NCBI GenBank assembly: GCA_947467605.1
Contig: CANIII010000008.1
Location: 62,001-126,000, forward strand
Direction: 5' to 3'
DNA: 64,000 nt
Source of the DNA: Acidobacteriota bacterium
GTDB taxonomy: Bacteria > Acidobacteriota > Vicinamibacteria > Vicinamibacterales > SCN-69-37
A program made the translations under genes and the position numbers. Below are positions 9,697-24,160 of this stretch, piece after piece (the first letter of the stretch is position 1; the number at the start of each line of letters is the position of its first letter). The notes below the pieces were generated by a model that saw only the letters and a program-made list of their open reading frames with translations, did no database searches and was not told the DNA's origin.

Positions 9697-9728
9697 TTTT
9701 CCACACCTGTGGAAAAAACTGTGGAAAC
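9697..9728. promoter_or_regulatory. DnaA-box palindrome and third box upstream of dnaA
   Basis: TTTTCCACA (9697-9705, plus) and its exact inverse (9708-9716, minus) form a palindrome with a 2-bp centre. A third box, GTTTCCACA (minus), covers 9720-9728 and includes the GGAAA that would serve as the dnaA ribosome-binding site. Each box differs from TTATCCACA by one or two bases. The placement suggests DnaA autoregulation of its own gene. Confidence 0.7.
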
Positions 9729-9733
9729 TTTAA

Positions 9734-11095
9734 GTGGCTTTATTTTCAACGATTTGGGATGAAGTTCTTCATCGGGTAGAGACCAAGGTCAATGCCCACA
9801 CCTACCATTCATGGTTCAAGAGCACCTCGCTCTTGAGTGATGAGGGGGTTGCTGGCCTGCGGGTCCAAGTCCCTAGCCAAACGGTCGTTGAGTGGGTCAC
9901 GCGGCACTACGCGGACTTGATCGCGGAAGCCCTTGTTGAAGTCGGCCGTCCTGGCGCCGCCGTGGTATTTGTGCCTGGGGATAGCGCGACCCACCAGGCG
10001 CTGACACCCATTGAATACATGGAGCCGGCGCCGGAACCGCGCGCCATCGGCGACGATGATGCCTCGGCACCATCGGACACCGTAGGCCTGAGCCCTCGCT
10101 ATTCGTTTGACACCTTCATCGTTGGAGCGTCCAACCAGTTTGCCCACGCCGCCTGTCGCGCAGTGGCTGAGGCGCCGTCGCGGTCCTACAGCCCGCTGTA
10201 CATCTATGGGGGTGTGGGACTCGGCAAGACACATCTGATGCACGCGATTGCTGACTACGTGCTCAAACACAACCCGCAGATGAAGTTGACGTATGTCTCG
10301 GGTGAGCGCTTCATGAACGAGGTGGTGAATGCGCTGCGATACGACCGCATCCTGGAATTTCGTGAGCGTTACCGATCGGTCGATGTGCTGCTTGTGGATG
10401 ATGTGCAATTCATCGCGGGCAAAGAACGGACACAGACGGAGTTTTTTCACACGTTCAATGCTCTACATGATGCGCAGAAGCAGATCGTCTTGAGCAGTGA
10501 TGTGTCGCCTCACCAGATAGCGGAGCTCGAAGAACGCATGCGGAGCCGGTTTGAATGGGGGTTGATCGCCGACATTCAAACGCCTGATCTTGAGACTAAA
10601 GTCGCGATTCTCAAGCGGAAAGCCGATTCGGAAGGCGTGCCGCTCGCCGACAACGTCGCGTTGTTTATCGCGGGTCGCATCAAGTCGAACATCCGCGAGC
10701 TTGAAGGCGCGTTGATTCGGTTGCTGGCGTACGCCTCACTGACAGGTCGCGACCTCACCTTGGCGTTTGCCCAAGAAGTGCTTCGCGATGTTTTGAGCCA
10801 CGATGACCGCGCGGTCACCATCGACATGATTCAAAAATTTGTGGCTGACTACTACCAAATGAAGCTGGTTGAATTGAAGTCGAAGAACAACGCCAAGTCG
10901 GTTGCGGTGCCGCGCCAAGTCGCGATGTACTTGTGCAAACAACTGACAAACGCCTCACTGCCAGAGATCGGCCGAAGTTTTGGCGGCAAACATCATTCGA
11001 CCGTCATTCACTCTGTCAGAAAGGTCGAAGATCTCCGAAAGAGCGATTCGGCGTTCAACACACTTATCCACACATTGCTCGAGTCGTTCCGATAG
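9734..11095 (+). CDS. dnaA: Chromosomal replication initiator DnaA
   Basis: A 453-residue AAA+ initiator. Domain I is at the N-terminus ([20 protein letters not shown]). The Walker A motif [10 protein letters not shown] is near residue 157 and Walker B is VLLVDDVQF. The C-terminal domain IV DNA-binding signature is [16 protein letters not shown]. The GTG start at 9734 follows GGAAA, which sits inside a DnaA box. It is divergent from rpmH and followed by dnaN after 269 bp. A perfect DnaA box (TTATCCACA, 11064-11072) lies within its last codons. Confidence 0.98.
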   Translation: MALFSTIWDEVLHRVETKVNAHTYHSWFKSTSLLSDEGVAGLRVQVPSQTVVEWVTRHYADLIAEALVEVGRPGAAVVFVPGDSATHQALTPIEYMEPAPEPRAIGDDDASAPSDTVGLSPRYSFDTFIVGASNQFAHAACRAVAEAPSRSYSPLYIYGGVGLGKTHLMHAIADYVLKHNPQMKLTYVSGERFMNEVVNALRYDRILEFRERYRSVDVLLVDDVQFIAGKERTQTEFFHTFNALHDAQKQIVLSSDVSPHQIAELEERMRSRFEWGLIADIQTPDLETKVAILKRKADSEGVPLADNVALFIAGRIKSNIRELEGALIRLLAYASLTGRDLTLAFAQEVLRDVLSHDDRAVTIDMIQKFVADYYQMKLVELKSKNNAKSVAVPRQVAMYLCKQLTNASLPEIGRSFGGKHHSTVIHSVRKVEDLRKSDSAFNTLIHTLLESFR

Positions 11096-11330
11096 CGAAT
11101 GACGCGGTTTTCCACACTGCTCACGCGGTCGAGGCTGTGGATGAATTGTGCGAGACTTTCGCCTCATGGTTTTGCACGTTTTAGACACCGAAAACCCGCG
11201 ACGATACCCACAGGCGCGTCCACAGCCTAACTCGCTGAAAATAAACAAGAAAACTCGTTGGATTCCGTTACTAACAGCTCCTTACTTTTGTTATAATTAT
11301 TTGGTTCTCTGTTCCTCTAGATATTCGATC
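11064..11330. other. Candidate replication origin (oriC) between dnaA and dnaN
   Basis: The segment holds DnaA boxes TTATCCACA (11064-11072), TTTTCCACA (11108-11116) and TCATCCACA on the minus strand (11136-11144). Weaker ATACCCACA (11204-11212) and GCGTCCACA (11216-11224) follow. An AT-rich stretch at about 11229-11330 contrasts with the GC-rich surroundings and could be the unwinding element. Clustered boxes next to an AT-rich tract, beside dnaA and near parS, match origin architecture in many bacteria. The rpmH-dnaA gap has further boxes, so the origin could be bipartite. Confidence 0.6.
11268..11297 (+). promoter_or_regulatory. Predicted dnaN promoter
   Basis: TTACTA (11268-11273), an 18-bp spacer and a perfect TATAAT (11292-11297) lie about 70 bp before the dnaN start. 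The -10 is a full consensus match inside the AT-rich tract; the -35 is weaker. Confidence 0.55.
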
Positions 11331-11364
11331 AATTACATGGCTCGAGAGTGAGGTCGCCCTGCCC

Positions 11365-15055
<3,691 letters not shown>

Positions 15056-15080
15056 GTCGTACCCTGGGCCAAGACATCTG

Positions 15081-17606
15081 ATGGATCAAATTCAGTCGCG
15101 CATTCCGGTCAACATCGAAGACGAAATGAAGCGTTCGTACATGGATTACGCCATGAGCGTGATCATTGGACGCGCGCTGCCTGACGTCCGCGATGGACTG
15201 AAGCCCGCCAACCGGCGTGTGCTGTACGCCATGCGCCAAATGGGCCTCGTCTCCAACCGGGCTCACCGCAAATGCGCAAAGATCGTCGGCGAAGTCATCG
15301 GCAACTATCACCCCCACGGTGACGCGCCCGCGTACGACACCCTTGTGCGCCTCGCGCAGGATTTCTCCATGCGGTACACCCTGGTCGATGGTCAGGGTAA
15401 CTTCGGCTCCGTCGACGGTGATCCGCCGGCCGCCTACCGCTACACCGAAGCCCGGCTGAAGTCTCTCGCAGAAGCAATGATGGCTGACCTCGACAAGGAC
15501 ACGGTCGACTTCAGGCCGAACTTTGACGAGACCACCGAAGAACCCACGGTTCTCCCGACCCCGTTTCCAACACTGCTCGTTAATGGCTCGACCGGCATCG
15601 CCGTCGGCATGGCCACCAGCATTCCGCCGCACAACATGCGCGAGGTCCTGGACGGCGTCATTGCGGTGATCGAACAGCGCGACGCTCCCAAGGAAGATCG
15701 CTTCCGCACGTTGCTCCAGCACATCAAGGCGCCCGATTTCCCCACCGGCGGCCTCATGGTCGGCCGCGCCGGGGTGTTCAAGGCGTACCGCGACGGTCGT
15801 GGCAGCGTGGTGGTGCGGGGCCGCGCCGCATTCGAAGAGAACAAAAAAGGTGATCGCACGTCGATTGTGATCACCGAGATTCCCTACCAGGTCAACAAAG
15901 CCAACCTGGTGTCGGACATCGCCGGCTTGGTGCGCGACAAGCTCATTGAAGGCATTTCTGATCTGCGGGACGAGTCGTCTCGCGACGGCATGCGGATCGT
16001 CATTGAGTTGAAACGCGGCGAGCTGCCGGACGTGGTGCTGAACAATCTCTACAAGCACACGAAGCTGCAGATGAGCTACGGCATCACGTTGCTCGCGATT
16101 GTCGGCAACCGCCCGCACGTGCTGAATCTGCTGCAGATCGTCGAGTACTTCATCGAGTTCCGACGCGAAGTGGTGCGTCGCCGCACAGAATTCGAACTGC
16201 GCAAAGCGGAAGCGCGTGCGCACATCCTTGAAGGTTTAAAGATTGCGCTCGACCACCTGGACGAGGTGATTAAGCTCATTCGGGGATCAAAGACCACGCC
16301 TGAGGCCCGCGAAGGGCTGATGACGCAGTTCGGTCTGTCGCAGCTCCAGTCGCAGGCCATCCTCGACATGCAGCTCCAGCGACTTACGGGACTCGAGCGC
16401 CAGAAGATCATCGACGAGTTGATGGAGCTGCTCAAGGTCATTGAGCGCCTCCGTGCGATTCTCTCCAACGACGAACTGGTCATGGCGATCGTCAAGGATG
16501 AGTTGATCGCGCTTCGTGACAAATACGGCGACGACCGCCGCACCGAACTTATTGAAGACAGCGGCGAGCTTCGGGTCGAAGACCTCATCGCCGACGAAGA
16601 CGTCGTCATCACGGCGACGAACACCGGCTATGTCAAGCGCACCGCCCTGACCGAGTATCGCAAGCAGCGTCGCGGCGGCAAGGGGTTGATCGGCATGCAG
16701 ACCCGCGAAGAAGATGTTGTCAAACATCTCTTCATCGCGAACACGCATGCCTACGTGCTGATCTTCACCGACCGCGGCAAGTGCTACTGGTTGCGCGCGT
16801 ACGACATCCCCGAAGTGAATCGCAGCAGCAAGGGCAAGGCGATCGCGAATCTCGTCCAGATGGCCGAGGGCGAGAAGATGTCCGCGATGATTCGCGTGCA
16901 GCAGTTCCCTGAGAACGAGGACCAGCGGTTCATCGTGATGGGGACTCGTAACGGCACCATCAAGAAGACCGATCTCAAGGCGTTCTCAAATCCGCGCGCG
17001 GCCGGCATCATCGCCATCCAGGTTGAAGACAACGACTCACTGATTTCTGTTGCGGAGACCGACGGCACGAAAGATCTGGTCATCGGGACACGGAACGGCA
17101 TGGCGATCCGCTTCTCAGAAGAGGACGCGCGCCCCATGGGCCGTACCGCTTTTGGTGTTCGTGGCATCCAGCTCCGCGAAGGCGATCACGTCGTGGCCAT
17201 GGAAGTCGTCACCGAGCAACAAACCCTCCTCACTGTCTGTGAGAATGGTTTCGGCAAACGAACGGTAGTCACCGAGTACCGTCGTCAGACGCGTGGTGGC
17301 ATCGGCCTCAAGAACATCCAGGCCACCGACCGCAATGGCATGGTGGTCGGCATTGCCTGCGTCAGCGACACAGATCAACTGCTGATGGTCACCTCTGGTG
17401 GCCAGGTCATTCGGATGACGACGGATATGCGCCCGATTGGGCGAGACACCCAGGGCGTCCGGCTGATCGATCTTGCTGATGGCGACCTTGTGGTGTCAAT
17501 TGCGACGCTCAGTGAGCCTGAGGGTGAGAGCACGGATGAGCCCGACGCCGAGGGCGGTCCAGAGACTCCGGACACGCCAGGCGCCCCCGAGACGCCAGAG
17601 AACTAG
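15081..17606 (+). CDS. gyrA: DNA gyrase subunit A
   Basis: The 841-residue breakage-reunion subunit. The catalytic Tyr lies in [10 protein letters not shown]. The GyrA box QRRGGKG that separates gyrase from topoisomerase IV is present near residue 530. A C-terminal beta-pinwheel and a short acidic tail follow. The quinolone-resistance region reads [10 protein letters not shown], so the positions equivalent to E. coli Ser83-Ala84 are Ala-Pro. The stop codon shares the bases CTAG with the pcrA stop on the other strand. Confidence 0.97.
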   Translation: MDQIQSRIPVNIEDEMKRSYMDYAMSVIIGRALPDVRDGLKPANRRVLYAMRQMGLVSNRAHRKCAKIVGEVIGNYHPHGDAPAYDTLVRLAQDFSMRYTLVDGQGNFGSVDGDPPAAYRYTEARLKSLAEAMMADLDKDTVDFRPNFDETTEEPTVLPTPFPTLLVNGSTGIAVGMATSIPPHNMREVLDGVIAVIEQRDAPKEDRFRTLLQHIKAPDFPTGGLMVGRAGVFKAYRDGRGSVVVRGRAAFEENKKGDRTSIVITEIPYQVNKANLVSDIAGLVRDKLIEGISDLRDESSRDGMRIVIELKRGELPDVVLNNLYKHTKLQMSYGITLLAIVGNRPHVLNLLQIVEYFIEFRREVVRRRTEFELRKAEARAHILEGLKIALDHLDEVIKLIRGSKTTPEAREGLMTQFGLSQLQSQAILDMQLQRLTGLERQKIIDELMELLKVIERLRAILSNDELVMAIVKDELIALRDKYGDDRRTELIEDSGELRVEDLIADEDVVITATNTGYVKRTALTEYRKQRRGGKGLIGMQTREEDVVKHLFIANTHAYVLIFTDRGKCYWLRAYDIPEVNRSSKGKAIANLVQMAEGEKMSAMIRVQQFPENEDQRFIVMGTRNGTIKKTDLKAFSNPRAAGIIAIQVEDNDSLISVAETDGTKDLVIGTRNGMAIRFSEEDARPMGRTAFGVRGIQLREGDHVVAMEVVTEQQTLLTVCENGFGKRTVVTEYRRQTRGGIGLKNIQATDRNGMVVGIACVSDTDQLLMVTSGGQVIRMTTDMRPIGRDTQGVRLIDLADGDLVVSIATLSEPEGESTDEPDAEGGPETPDTPGAPETPEN

Positions 17607-19876
17607 GCGGGTTCGAGGTTCGCAAACTTCGCAATCAGCTTCTTGGTACCAACCGACGCGAAGCGCACGGTGATTTTGTGGTCATCATCACCGTGTTCTT
17701 CGATCCCCACGACCGTCCCCACACCGAATTGCTTATGCCGGACCTTCTGCCCCAGTTTCACTGCGGCGGCTGACTGGTCCTCATCCTCGTAGGCGTACGT
17801 CTTTGTGGGCTGCTCGCGCGCGGACGGCGCCGGCGACCGACGACCGTACGGATTCCTCAGCTCATATCGGGGTGTTGCCCATGACGGGGCGTGGGTCACC
17901 GCTTCAAGCTTTCGCACCAACTCGGCGGGAATCTCGTCCAGGAAGCGAGAGGGCTCTGTCGACTGGTATTCGCCAAACACGCGCCGCCGTGCCGCGCTGG
18001 TGAGGATCAGCCGCTCTCGCGCCCGCGTCAGGCAGACGTAGCAGATCCGGCGCTCTTCCTCGATGTCCTCGTCGCTCTGCAGCGACCGCGCATGCGGAAA
18101 CAGACCTTCTTCCATGCCGGCCACGATCACGATCGGAAATTCGAGACCTTTGGCCGCGTGCATCGACATCATCCACACGCGCGCTTCCTTGGCCCCGTCT
18201 TCCTCGTCAGCTTCCGAGAGCAGCGAGAGGCGGTCCACGAACCCACCCAGTGAGGCTTCGTCATCGCGCCCTTCGTATTCGCGCGCCGCAGAGACGAGTT
18301 CCATTAAGTTTTCGATGCGTGCCTCGGCGTCCTCGCTGCGTTCCTCCCGCAGATCCTTCAGATAGCCGCTGTCATCCAGCGCTCGCGCAATCACCGCTGC
18401 GACACCGATATGTGACGCGTCGTTGGCCAGCGAGACGATCACGTCACGGAATGTCTTTAAGGACTGAATGGCGCGCGGCTGGGACAGCTTCTTTTCGATC
18501 AGCACATGCATGCGCGCCCACATCGACTGCCGCGACACCACCGGATCCAACCCAACCGCCAGGAGCGGCGGCACATCTGAATCCGCATCCGCCAGGTCAA
18601 CCGCGTCGAGCGCTTCCATGACCGTCTTGCCAATTCCCCGCGTCGGGACGTTCACCACTCGACGAAAACTCACATCGTCATGTGGGTTGATCACCAGTCG
18701 CAGATAGGCGAGGACGTCCTTGATTTCCTTCCGTTCGTAGAACCGAACGCCGCCGATGGTCCGGTACGGCACACCTTCGCGCATCAGCGCGTCTTCAATC
18801 GCGCGTGACTGCGAGTTGGTGCGATACAGCACCGCGACCATCGTATTGGCGTCCTTCTGACGCGCTTCCCTGACGGCTCGTGTGATGAAATCGGCTTCCT
18901 CGATTTCATCCGCGGCGCGCATGTAGAGAATGGGTTCGCCGCCCTTCTTTTCGGTCCAGAGTTTCTTCTCTTTGCGGCCGCGGTTTTGACTGATGACCGC
19001 TGAGGCGGCGTCGAGAATGACCTGCGTCGATCGGTAGTTCTGCTCAAGTCGAACGATGACCGCCTCGGGAAAGTCCGTCTCGAAGTCGAGGATGTTCTTG
19101 AGGTCGGCCCCTCGCCACTTGTAGATGGACTGGTCCGGGTCGCCGACAACGCACAAATTGCGGTGCAACTCTGCCAGTCGCTTGATCAACATGTACTGCG
19201 GACGATTTGTGTCCTGATACTCGTCAATCATGATGTATTTGAATTTGCGGGCGTAGCGCTCACGCACCTGCTCATTCCCCTCAAACAGATCGACGGTCTT
19301 CAGCAACAAGTCATCAAAGTCGAGCGCGCCGGCATCGTCCAATACGCGCCTGTAGACCTCGTAGACTTTCGCAATCTGCTGATCTCGCAGGCCCCAGCCA
19401 GATGACTTCATCTGGTCCGGGGTTTCCATCTTGTTCTTGGCCTGACTGATGCGCGACAGTGCCGCCCTTGGCTGGATGAGCTTGTCGTCGATGTCGAGCG
19501 ACTTCAGCGCCTGTTTGACGACCGAAATCTGGTCGGACGAGTCGTAGATGACAAAGTCTCGCGTGAGGCCAATGGCGGGGCCTTCCCGACGGAGCAGTCG
19601 CGCGCAGAGCGAGTGGAATGTGGACATCCACACTGGGCGCCGGGCATCGCCCAGCAATTGCTCCACGCGCGTCCGCATCTCTTCGGCGGCCTTGTTCGTG
19701 AATGTGACGGCCAGCACCTCATCCGGGGCGGCATGACCCTCGCCAATCAGATGCGCAATGCGAAAGGTAATGACGCGGGTCTTGCCGGATCCGGCGCCGG
19801 CCAGGATCAGCAACGGGCCATTAGTGTGAAGGACGGCCTCGCGTTGTTCGGGATTTAGCGAATCAAGGAACTGCAT
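17603..19876 (-). CDS. pcrA: ATP-dependent DNA helicase UvrD/PcrA
   Basis: A superfamily 1A 3'-5' helicase of about 757 residues, acting in repair and in clearing recombinase filaments. Motifs are intact: [12 protein letters not shown] (Walker A), [24 protein letters not shown] (motif II), [13 protein letters not shown] and [12 protein letters not shown]-terminal Tudor-like domain ([20 protein letters not shown]) identifies the PcrA/UvrD type. The ATG at 19876 ([11 protein letters not shown]) is preferred; a GTG at 19888 is also possible. It is convergent with gyrA, overlapping by 4 bp. Confidence 0.95.
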   Translation of the reverse strand: MQFLDSLNPEQREAVLHTNGPLLILAGAGSGKTRVITFRIAHLIGEGHAAPDEVLAVTFTNKAAEEMRTRVEQLLGDARRPVWMSTFHSLCARLLRREGPAIGLTRDFVIYDSSDQISVVKQALKSLDIDDKLIQPRAALSRISQAKNKMETPDQMKSSGWGLRDQQIAKVYEVYRRVLDDAGALDFDDLLLKTVDLFEGNEQVRERYARKFKYIMIDEYQDTNRPQYMLIKRLAELHRNLCVVGDPDQSIYKWRGADLKNILDFETDFPEAVIVRLEQNYRSTQVILDAASAVISQNRGRKEKKLWTEKKGGEPILYMRAADEIEEADFITRAVREARQKDANTMVAVLYRTNSQSRAIEDALMREGVPYRTIGGVRFYERKEIKDVLAYLRLVINPHDDVSFRRVVNVPTRGIGKTVMEALDAVDLADADSDVPPLLAVGLDPVVSRQSMWARMHVLIEKKLSQPRAIQSLKTFRDVIVSLANDASHIGVAAVIARALDDSGYLKDLREERSEDAEARIENLMELVSAAREYEGRDDEASLGGFVDRLSLLSEADEEDGAKEARVWMMSMHAAKGLEFPIVIVAGMEEGLFPHARSLQSDEDIEEERRICYVCLTRARERLILTSAARRRVFGEYQSTEPSRFLDEIPAELVRKLEAVTHAPSWATPRYELRNPYGRRSPAPSAREQPTKTYAYEDEDQSAAAVKLGQKVRHKQFGVGTVVGIEEHGDDDHKITVRFASVGTKKLIAKFANLEPA

Positions 19877-19969
19877 CAGGGCGGACACTCAGAATACCAG
19901 ACGATCTTGATAAGCAAGGAGAATGCCGGAACCAAAGATCCATCGAGACTGCTACGATCAGCACACGCG

Positions 19970-21355
19970 ATGCCGCAGACACTGTTTGAAAAAGTGTGGA
20001 GCCAGCACGCCGTTCGGCAATTGCCGACCGGACAGACACAGCTCTACATCGGCCTCCACCTTGTTCATGAAGTGACGAGTCCGCAAGCGTTCGACATGCT
20101 CCGCCTCCGGGGCTGGCGGGTGCGCGCGCCGCATCGCACCTTCGCCACAGTGGACCACATTGTTCCGACTGCGTCGCAAGCGCGTCCATTCGCCGACCTG
20201 ATGGCCGAGCAGATGGCCCAGTCGCTCGAACGCAATTGCCGTGACCACAACATTCCCCTGTTTGATCTCGCCTCGGGACGTCAGGGAATCGTGCACGTCA
20301 TCGGACCGGAACTGGGGTTGACACAGCCCGGCATGACGATCGCCTGCGGCGACAGCCACACGTCAACTCATGGAGCGTTCGGCGCCCTCGCTTTCGGCAT
20401 CGGCACCTCACAGGTTCGGGACGTCCTGGCGTCGCAATGTATGGCAATGACGCCAGTTAAGGTTCGACGCATCGAAGTGCGCGGGCTGTTGGCTCCAGGT
20501 GTTTACGCCAAAGACGTCGTTTTGACGATCATTCAGCGACTGGGCATCGAGGGTGGCGTCGGTTATGCCTACGAATATGCCGGCGACACGATCTCGCGGA
20601 TGTCGATGGACGAGCGGATGACCATCTGCAATATGTCCATTGAGGGCGGGGCTCGCTTCGGCTACGTGAATCCAGACGATGTGACGGCTGACTACCTTGA
20701 AGGTCGGCCGTATGCGCCCACAGCGGCCGAGTTTCCTGCCGCCCGTGCACGGTGGAAAGCGCTCGCGTCAGACGCGGGTGCCGTCTACGACGATGTCTTC
20801 AGCCTGGATGCATCGACGATCTCTCCGACCGTTACGTGGGGCACCAACCCCGGCCAGTCTGTTGGGGTCGCAGATCGTCTTCCCGGTTCGGCAGACGTCG
20901 ACTCGCTTGCATTCATGGGGTTGTCGCCGAACCAGCCGATCGCCGGGACGAAGATTGATGTCGCGTTCATCGGCTCCTGCACGAATGGCCGCCTCTCTGA
21001 CCTTCGTGAGGCCGCTCGAGTCATCGCCGGTCGAAAAGTCGCGCCTGGCGTGCGCGCGCTCGTGGTTCCAGGGTCGCAGGCCGTCAGGGCCGCGGCCGAG
21101 AGTGAGGGTCTCCATGAGATTTTCCGCTCGGCGGGTTTTGACTGGCGTGATGCCGGTTGCTCGATGTGCCTGGCGATGAATCCTGATCGCCTCCACGGTC
21201 GAGAAATCTGTGCTTCGTCATCGAACCGCAATTTCAAAGGTCGGCAGGGTAGTCCGACGGGTCGCACATTGTTGATGAGTCCAGCGATGGTCGCCGCTGC
21301 GGCGATTCAGGGCGCGGTGGTCGACGTGCGGACGATGCTGGGAGTGATGGCATGA
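19970..21355 (+). CDS. leuC: 3-isopropylmalate dehydratase large subunit
   Basis: A 461-residue aconitase-family large subunit that isomerises 2- to 3-isopropylmalate with LeuD. Iron-sulfur ligands are seen in IGSCTNGRL and [11 protein letters not shown]. The substrate-site segments [13 protein letters not shown] and [11 protein letters not shown] are present. The ATG at 19970 ([10 protein letters not shown]) begins the conserved N-terminus; the frame opens 63 bp earlier without family residues. The stop overlaps the leuD start (ATGA). Confidence 0.97.
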   Translation: MPQTLFEKVWSQHAVRQLPTGQTQLYIGLHLVHEVTSPQAFDMLRLRGWRVRAPHRTFATVDHIVPTASQARPFADLMAEQMAQSLERNCRDHNIPLFDLASGRQGIVHVIGPELGLTQPGMTIACGDSHTSTHGAFGALAFGIGTSQVRDVLASQCMAMTPVKVRRIEVRGLLAPGVYAKDVVLTIIQRLGIEGGVGYAYEYAGDTISRMSMDERMTICNMSIEGGARFGYVNPDDVTADYLEGRPYAPTAAEFPAARARWKALASDAGAVYDDVFSLDASTISPTVTWGTNPGQSVGVADRLPGSADVDSLAFMGLSPNQPIAGTKIDVAFIGSCTNGRLSDLREAARVIAGRKVAPGVRALVVPGSQAVRAAAESEGLHEIFRSAGFDWRDAGCSMCLAMNPDRLHGREICASSSNRNFKGRQGSPTGRTLLMSPAMVAAAAIQGAVVDVRTMLGVMA

Positions 21356-21945
21356 CTGACTCCCGCATCATCACCGTCGTGGGGCGAGGCGTCGTGCTCC
21401 GCGGACCTGACATCGACACCGATCGCATCATTCCAGCTCGATTCCTGAAGACCGTGACTTTTAACGGTCTCGAGCAGAATGTCTTTGCCGATGATCGTCA
21501 GGCGCTGAAGGCTGCCGGCGAACGGCATCCGTTCGACCGCCCAGAATTTTCTGGCGCGTCTGTGCTGCTCGTGAACAAGAACTTCGGCTGTGGATCGTCG
21601 CGTGAGCATGCTCCGCAGGCCTTGTGGCGTTGGGGTATTCGTGCCGTCATCGCTGAGTCGTTCGCGGAAATCTTTGCGTCGAACTCTCTCATGCTGGGCC
21701 TGCCGTGTCTCAGCGTGACCGAGCACGACATGCAGGACATGATGAAACTCGTCGATGCCGACCCGGCCGTCGGCATCAGCGTCGATATCGCCCAAGACGG
21801 CATCACGATCGGCGCGCACTCATGGCCGACGACGATTCCAGCGCACACGAAAGACGCGCTGACATCAGGCCACTGGGACGGCGCCGCGCTCCTCCTCGAT
21901 CGATACGATGAGGTGGAAGCGACGGCGTCCCGGCTACCCTACTAA
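21352..21945 (+). CDS. leuD: 3-isopropylmalate dehydratase small subunit
   Basis: The 197-residue swivel subunit partner of LeuC. Characteristic segments are [28 protein letters not shown] and the LALWRWG-like region [10 protein letters not shown]. The ATG overlaps the leuC stop by 4 bp, so the subunits are translationally coupled. The stop overlaps that of the convergent lysR gene (shared CTAA). Confidence 0.97.
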   Translation: MTDSRIITVVGRGVVLRGPDIDTDRIIPARFLKTVTFNGLEQNVFADDRQALKAAGERHPFDRPEFSGASVLLVNKNFGCGSSREHAPQALWRWGIRAVIAESFAEIFASNSLMLGLPCLSVTEHDMQDMMKLVDADPAVGISVDIAQDGITIGAHSWPTTIPAHTKDALTSGHWDGAALLLDRYDEVEATASRLPY

Positions 21946-22859
21946 CCCGCTTTGACCGACCGCAGCTTGACGGCTGCGTCGGGCAATGATTTCCGAACCG
22001 TTTCCAGAAACGCGCGTGCAGCGTGCGAGAGCTCGACGTCCTTGCGATAGATCAATCGCACCTGACGCGGCGATCGCAGTTCCGGCACAAGGACCGCCGC
22101 GAGCTGCCCGCGCGCAATCTCTGACAGTGCACATCGGCGCGGCAGGAGCGCCACACCAAGACCCATCTCCACCGCGCGTTTGATGCTGTCAAGGCTCGGC
22201 AGCGAGAGCCGAATGTTCAGGGCCGCGTGACGCTGCTCGTAGAGACGCAACACGCGGTCGCGCGTTGGCGACGGATCGTTATGGGCGATGATCGTCTGCC
22301 GGCCCATCTCTTCCATCGTGATCTGCTTGCGTTGCGCCAGAGGATCATTGGGCCTGACGAGGAGCACCAGTTCGTCGGTCCACAAGGGAATCGACTGTAG
22401 TTCCTTCTCGGGCGGCAGAAACGTCAGCACCCCGAAGTCGGCTGAGCGCAGCAGCACTTCCTGAGCAATTTGGCGCGAGTGCACACGGCGCACATCAACC
22501 AGCACGCCCGGGTGATGCCGACGGAATGTCTCGAGCAACGGCAGTAGAGCGTGGACGCCCGCTTCATTGGCGCCGATGACCACCCGGCCCTTCTGAATAT
22601 CGCGAAGCTCGCCCACACCGACAGCCGCTTCATCAAGCAGGCGAATGATGCGCTGGGCATACGACAGCAGCAGGTCGCCGGCGTCGGTCAGGGTGCCGTC
22701 TCGTGACGAGCGGTCGATCAGGCGTTCCCCCGTCGTGTCTTCCAATCGTCGAATGGCCTGGCTGATGGCCGGCTGTGTCCGGCGAAGCTTCTTGGCGGCC
22801 CGGGAGAAACTACGCTCGGCCGCGACGGCCACAAGCACTCGGAGGTCCTCAACAGTCAT
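21942..22859 (-). CDS. LysR-family transcriptional regulator
   Basis: A 305-residue LysR regulator. The N-terminal winged helix-turn-helix covers about residues 3-62 (ERSFSRAAKKLRRTQPAISQ), followed by a linker and a periplasmic-binding-like effector domain. It sits between leuCD and leuAB and is divergent from leuA, so regulation of the leucine genes, perhaps with a pathway intermediate as effector, is the simplest hypothesis. The effector is unknown. It is not recognisable as LeuO specifically. Confidence 0.88.
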   Translation of the reverse strand: MTVEDLRVLVAVAAERSFSRAAKKLRRTQPAISQAIRRLEDTTGERLIDRSSRDGTLTDAGDLLLSYAQRIIRLLDEAAVGVGELRDIQKGRVVIGANEAGVHALLPLLETFRRHHPGVLVDVRRVHSRQIAQEVLLRSADFGVLTFLPPEKELQSIPLWTDELVLLVRPNDPLAQRKQITMEEMGRQTIIAHNDPSPTRDRVLRLYEQRHAALNIRLSLPSLDSIKRAVEMGLGVALLPRRCALSEIARGQLAAVLVPELRSPRQVRLIYRKDVELSHAARAFLETVRKSLPDAAVKLRSVKAG

Positions 22860-22939
22860 AGTGATGTATAAGATATCCTAAACGAAAGCTAAGAATTATA
22901 ACTTTGACAGATCATAAGCGATCCCGCGACACTGGCAGC
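22860..22939. promoter_or_regulatory. Divergent lysR-leuA control region
   Basis: This 80-bp AT-rich gap separates the lysR and leuA starts. On the minus strand a TATAAT lies at 22900-22895, about 36 bp before lysR. The segments ATAAGATAT and GATCATAAG may hold LysR half-sites, but no clean T-N11-A dyad stands out. A TTG at 22904 could extend leuA into the gap. Confidence 0.4.
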
Positions 22940-24160
22940 ATGGCGACTTGCGGTTTGGTCGTGTTCGACACCACCCTGCGCGACGGCGAACAGGCACCCG
23001 GATTCTCCTTGCGCCTCGAAGAGAAGTTGCGGATGGCCCGGCAACTCGAAGCGCTGGGTGTCGACATCGTGGAAGCTGGATTTCCGATCGCGTCGGAGGA
23101 TGACGCTGAGGCCGTGCGCCGAGTGGCGCAGTCGCTCCAGCGACCAATCGTCGCGGCCCTCGCTCGATGCGCCCCGAACGACATTGATCGCGCCGCCTGG
23201 GCGCTTGAGCCCGCCCGCCGCTCACGCATTCACACGTTCATCGCCACATCAGATCTCCACCTTGAGCGGAAGCTGCGCATGACGCGCGAATCAGCGCTGG
23301 ATGCCGCGGTTGCTGCGGTTCGTCGCGCGCGCAGTTTCACCGACGACGTGCAATTCTCGGCGGAAGACGCGACTCGCAGCGACCGAGATTTTCTGTGTCG
23401 CGTGATCGAGTCGGTCATCGCCGCCGGCGCGACGACGATCAATCTCCCCGACACCGTTGGCTACTCCACTCCGGACGAAGTCGCAGAGTTCTTCACCTCA
23501 ATCATCGGCCGCGTGCCCAACGCGGACCGCGCGATCTTCAGCACGCATTGCCACGACGATCTCGGTCTGGCTGTGGCGAATTCTCTGGCCGCCATTGGCG
23601 CCGGTGCGCGCCAGGTCGAGTGCACGATCAACGGCATCGGCGAACGTGCCGGGAATGCATCGCTTGAAGAAGTGATCATGGCGACGCGCGTGCGGGCCGA
23701 TCGACTGCCCTACGACACCCAGATCAACACGTGTGAACTCTACGCGTCGAGCCAACTGCTCTCAACGTTGACTGGCGAGGCGGTGCAGTCCAACAAAGCG
23801 ATCGTCGGCCGCAATGCCTTTGCGCACGAGGCTGGTATTCACCAGGACGGCATGCTGAAGGATCGCCGCACCTACGAGATCATGCGGCCTGAAGATGTGG
23901 GTGTGCTGCAGACTACGCTGGTGCTCGGCAAACACTCCGGTCGGCATGCGGTGCAGAAACGCTGCGAGCAACTGGGCTATGAGTTGTCGCGGCAGGAATT
24001 GGATGGCGTCTATCGGCAGATGACGACGCTCGCCGACACTCAGAAGAACATCGCCGACACCGATCTGGACGCTATCATTGCCGACGTGTGCGGTACACCA
24101 CAGCGCATTGCCGCGGAAGTCACCGGCACTGATTCGGCAGGATACGGATTTGGCGTATAG
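22940..24160 (+). CDS. leuA: 2-isopropylmalate synthase-like enzyme lacking the C-terminal regulatory domain
   Basis: A 406-residue Claisen-condensing HMGL-like enzyme, expected to join acetyl-CoA to 2-oxoisovalerate. [13 protein letters not shown] is at residues 8-20, [12 protein letters not shown] near 203 and the [10 protein letters not shown] motif near 231. The linker segment [11 protein letters not shown] and LGKHSGRHA are present. The protein ends YGFGV, about 110 or more residues before the normal end, with no LeuA_dimer (leucine-sensing) domain. The ATG at 22940 is chosen; a TTG at 22904 is in frame. Citramalate synthase is a possible alternative, but the leuC, leuD and leuB neighbours favour LeuA. 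Confidence 0.88.
   Translation: MATCGLVVFDTTLRDGEQAPGFSLRLEEKLRMARQLEALGVDIVEAGFPIASEDDAEAVRRVAQSLQRPIVAALARCAPNDIDRAAWALEPARRSRIHTFIATSDLHLERKLRMTRESALDAAVAAVRRARSFTDDVQFSAEDATRSDRDFLCRVIESVIAAGATTINLPDTVGYSTPDEVAEFFTSIIGRVPNADRAIFSTHCHDDLGLAVANSLAAIGAGARQVECTINGIGERAGNASLEEVIMATRVRADRLPYDTQINTCELYASSQLLSTLTGEAVQSNKAIVGRNAFAHEAGIHQDGMLKDRRTYEIMRPEDVGVLQTTLVLGKHSGRHAVQKRCEQLGYELSRQELDGVYRQMTTLADTQKNIADTDLDAIIADVCGTPQRIAAEVTGTDSAGYGFGV

Noticed and set aside
11237-11254. Possible DnaA-trio repeats (GAA AAT AAA CAA GAA AAC) after the DnaA boxes
   Set aside because: Several triplets break the trio consensus in either orientation; the run is better described simply as AT-rich.
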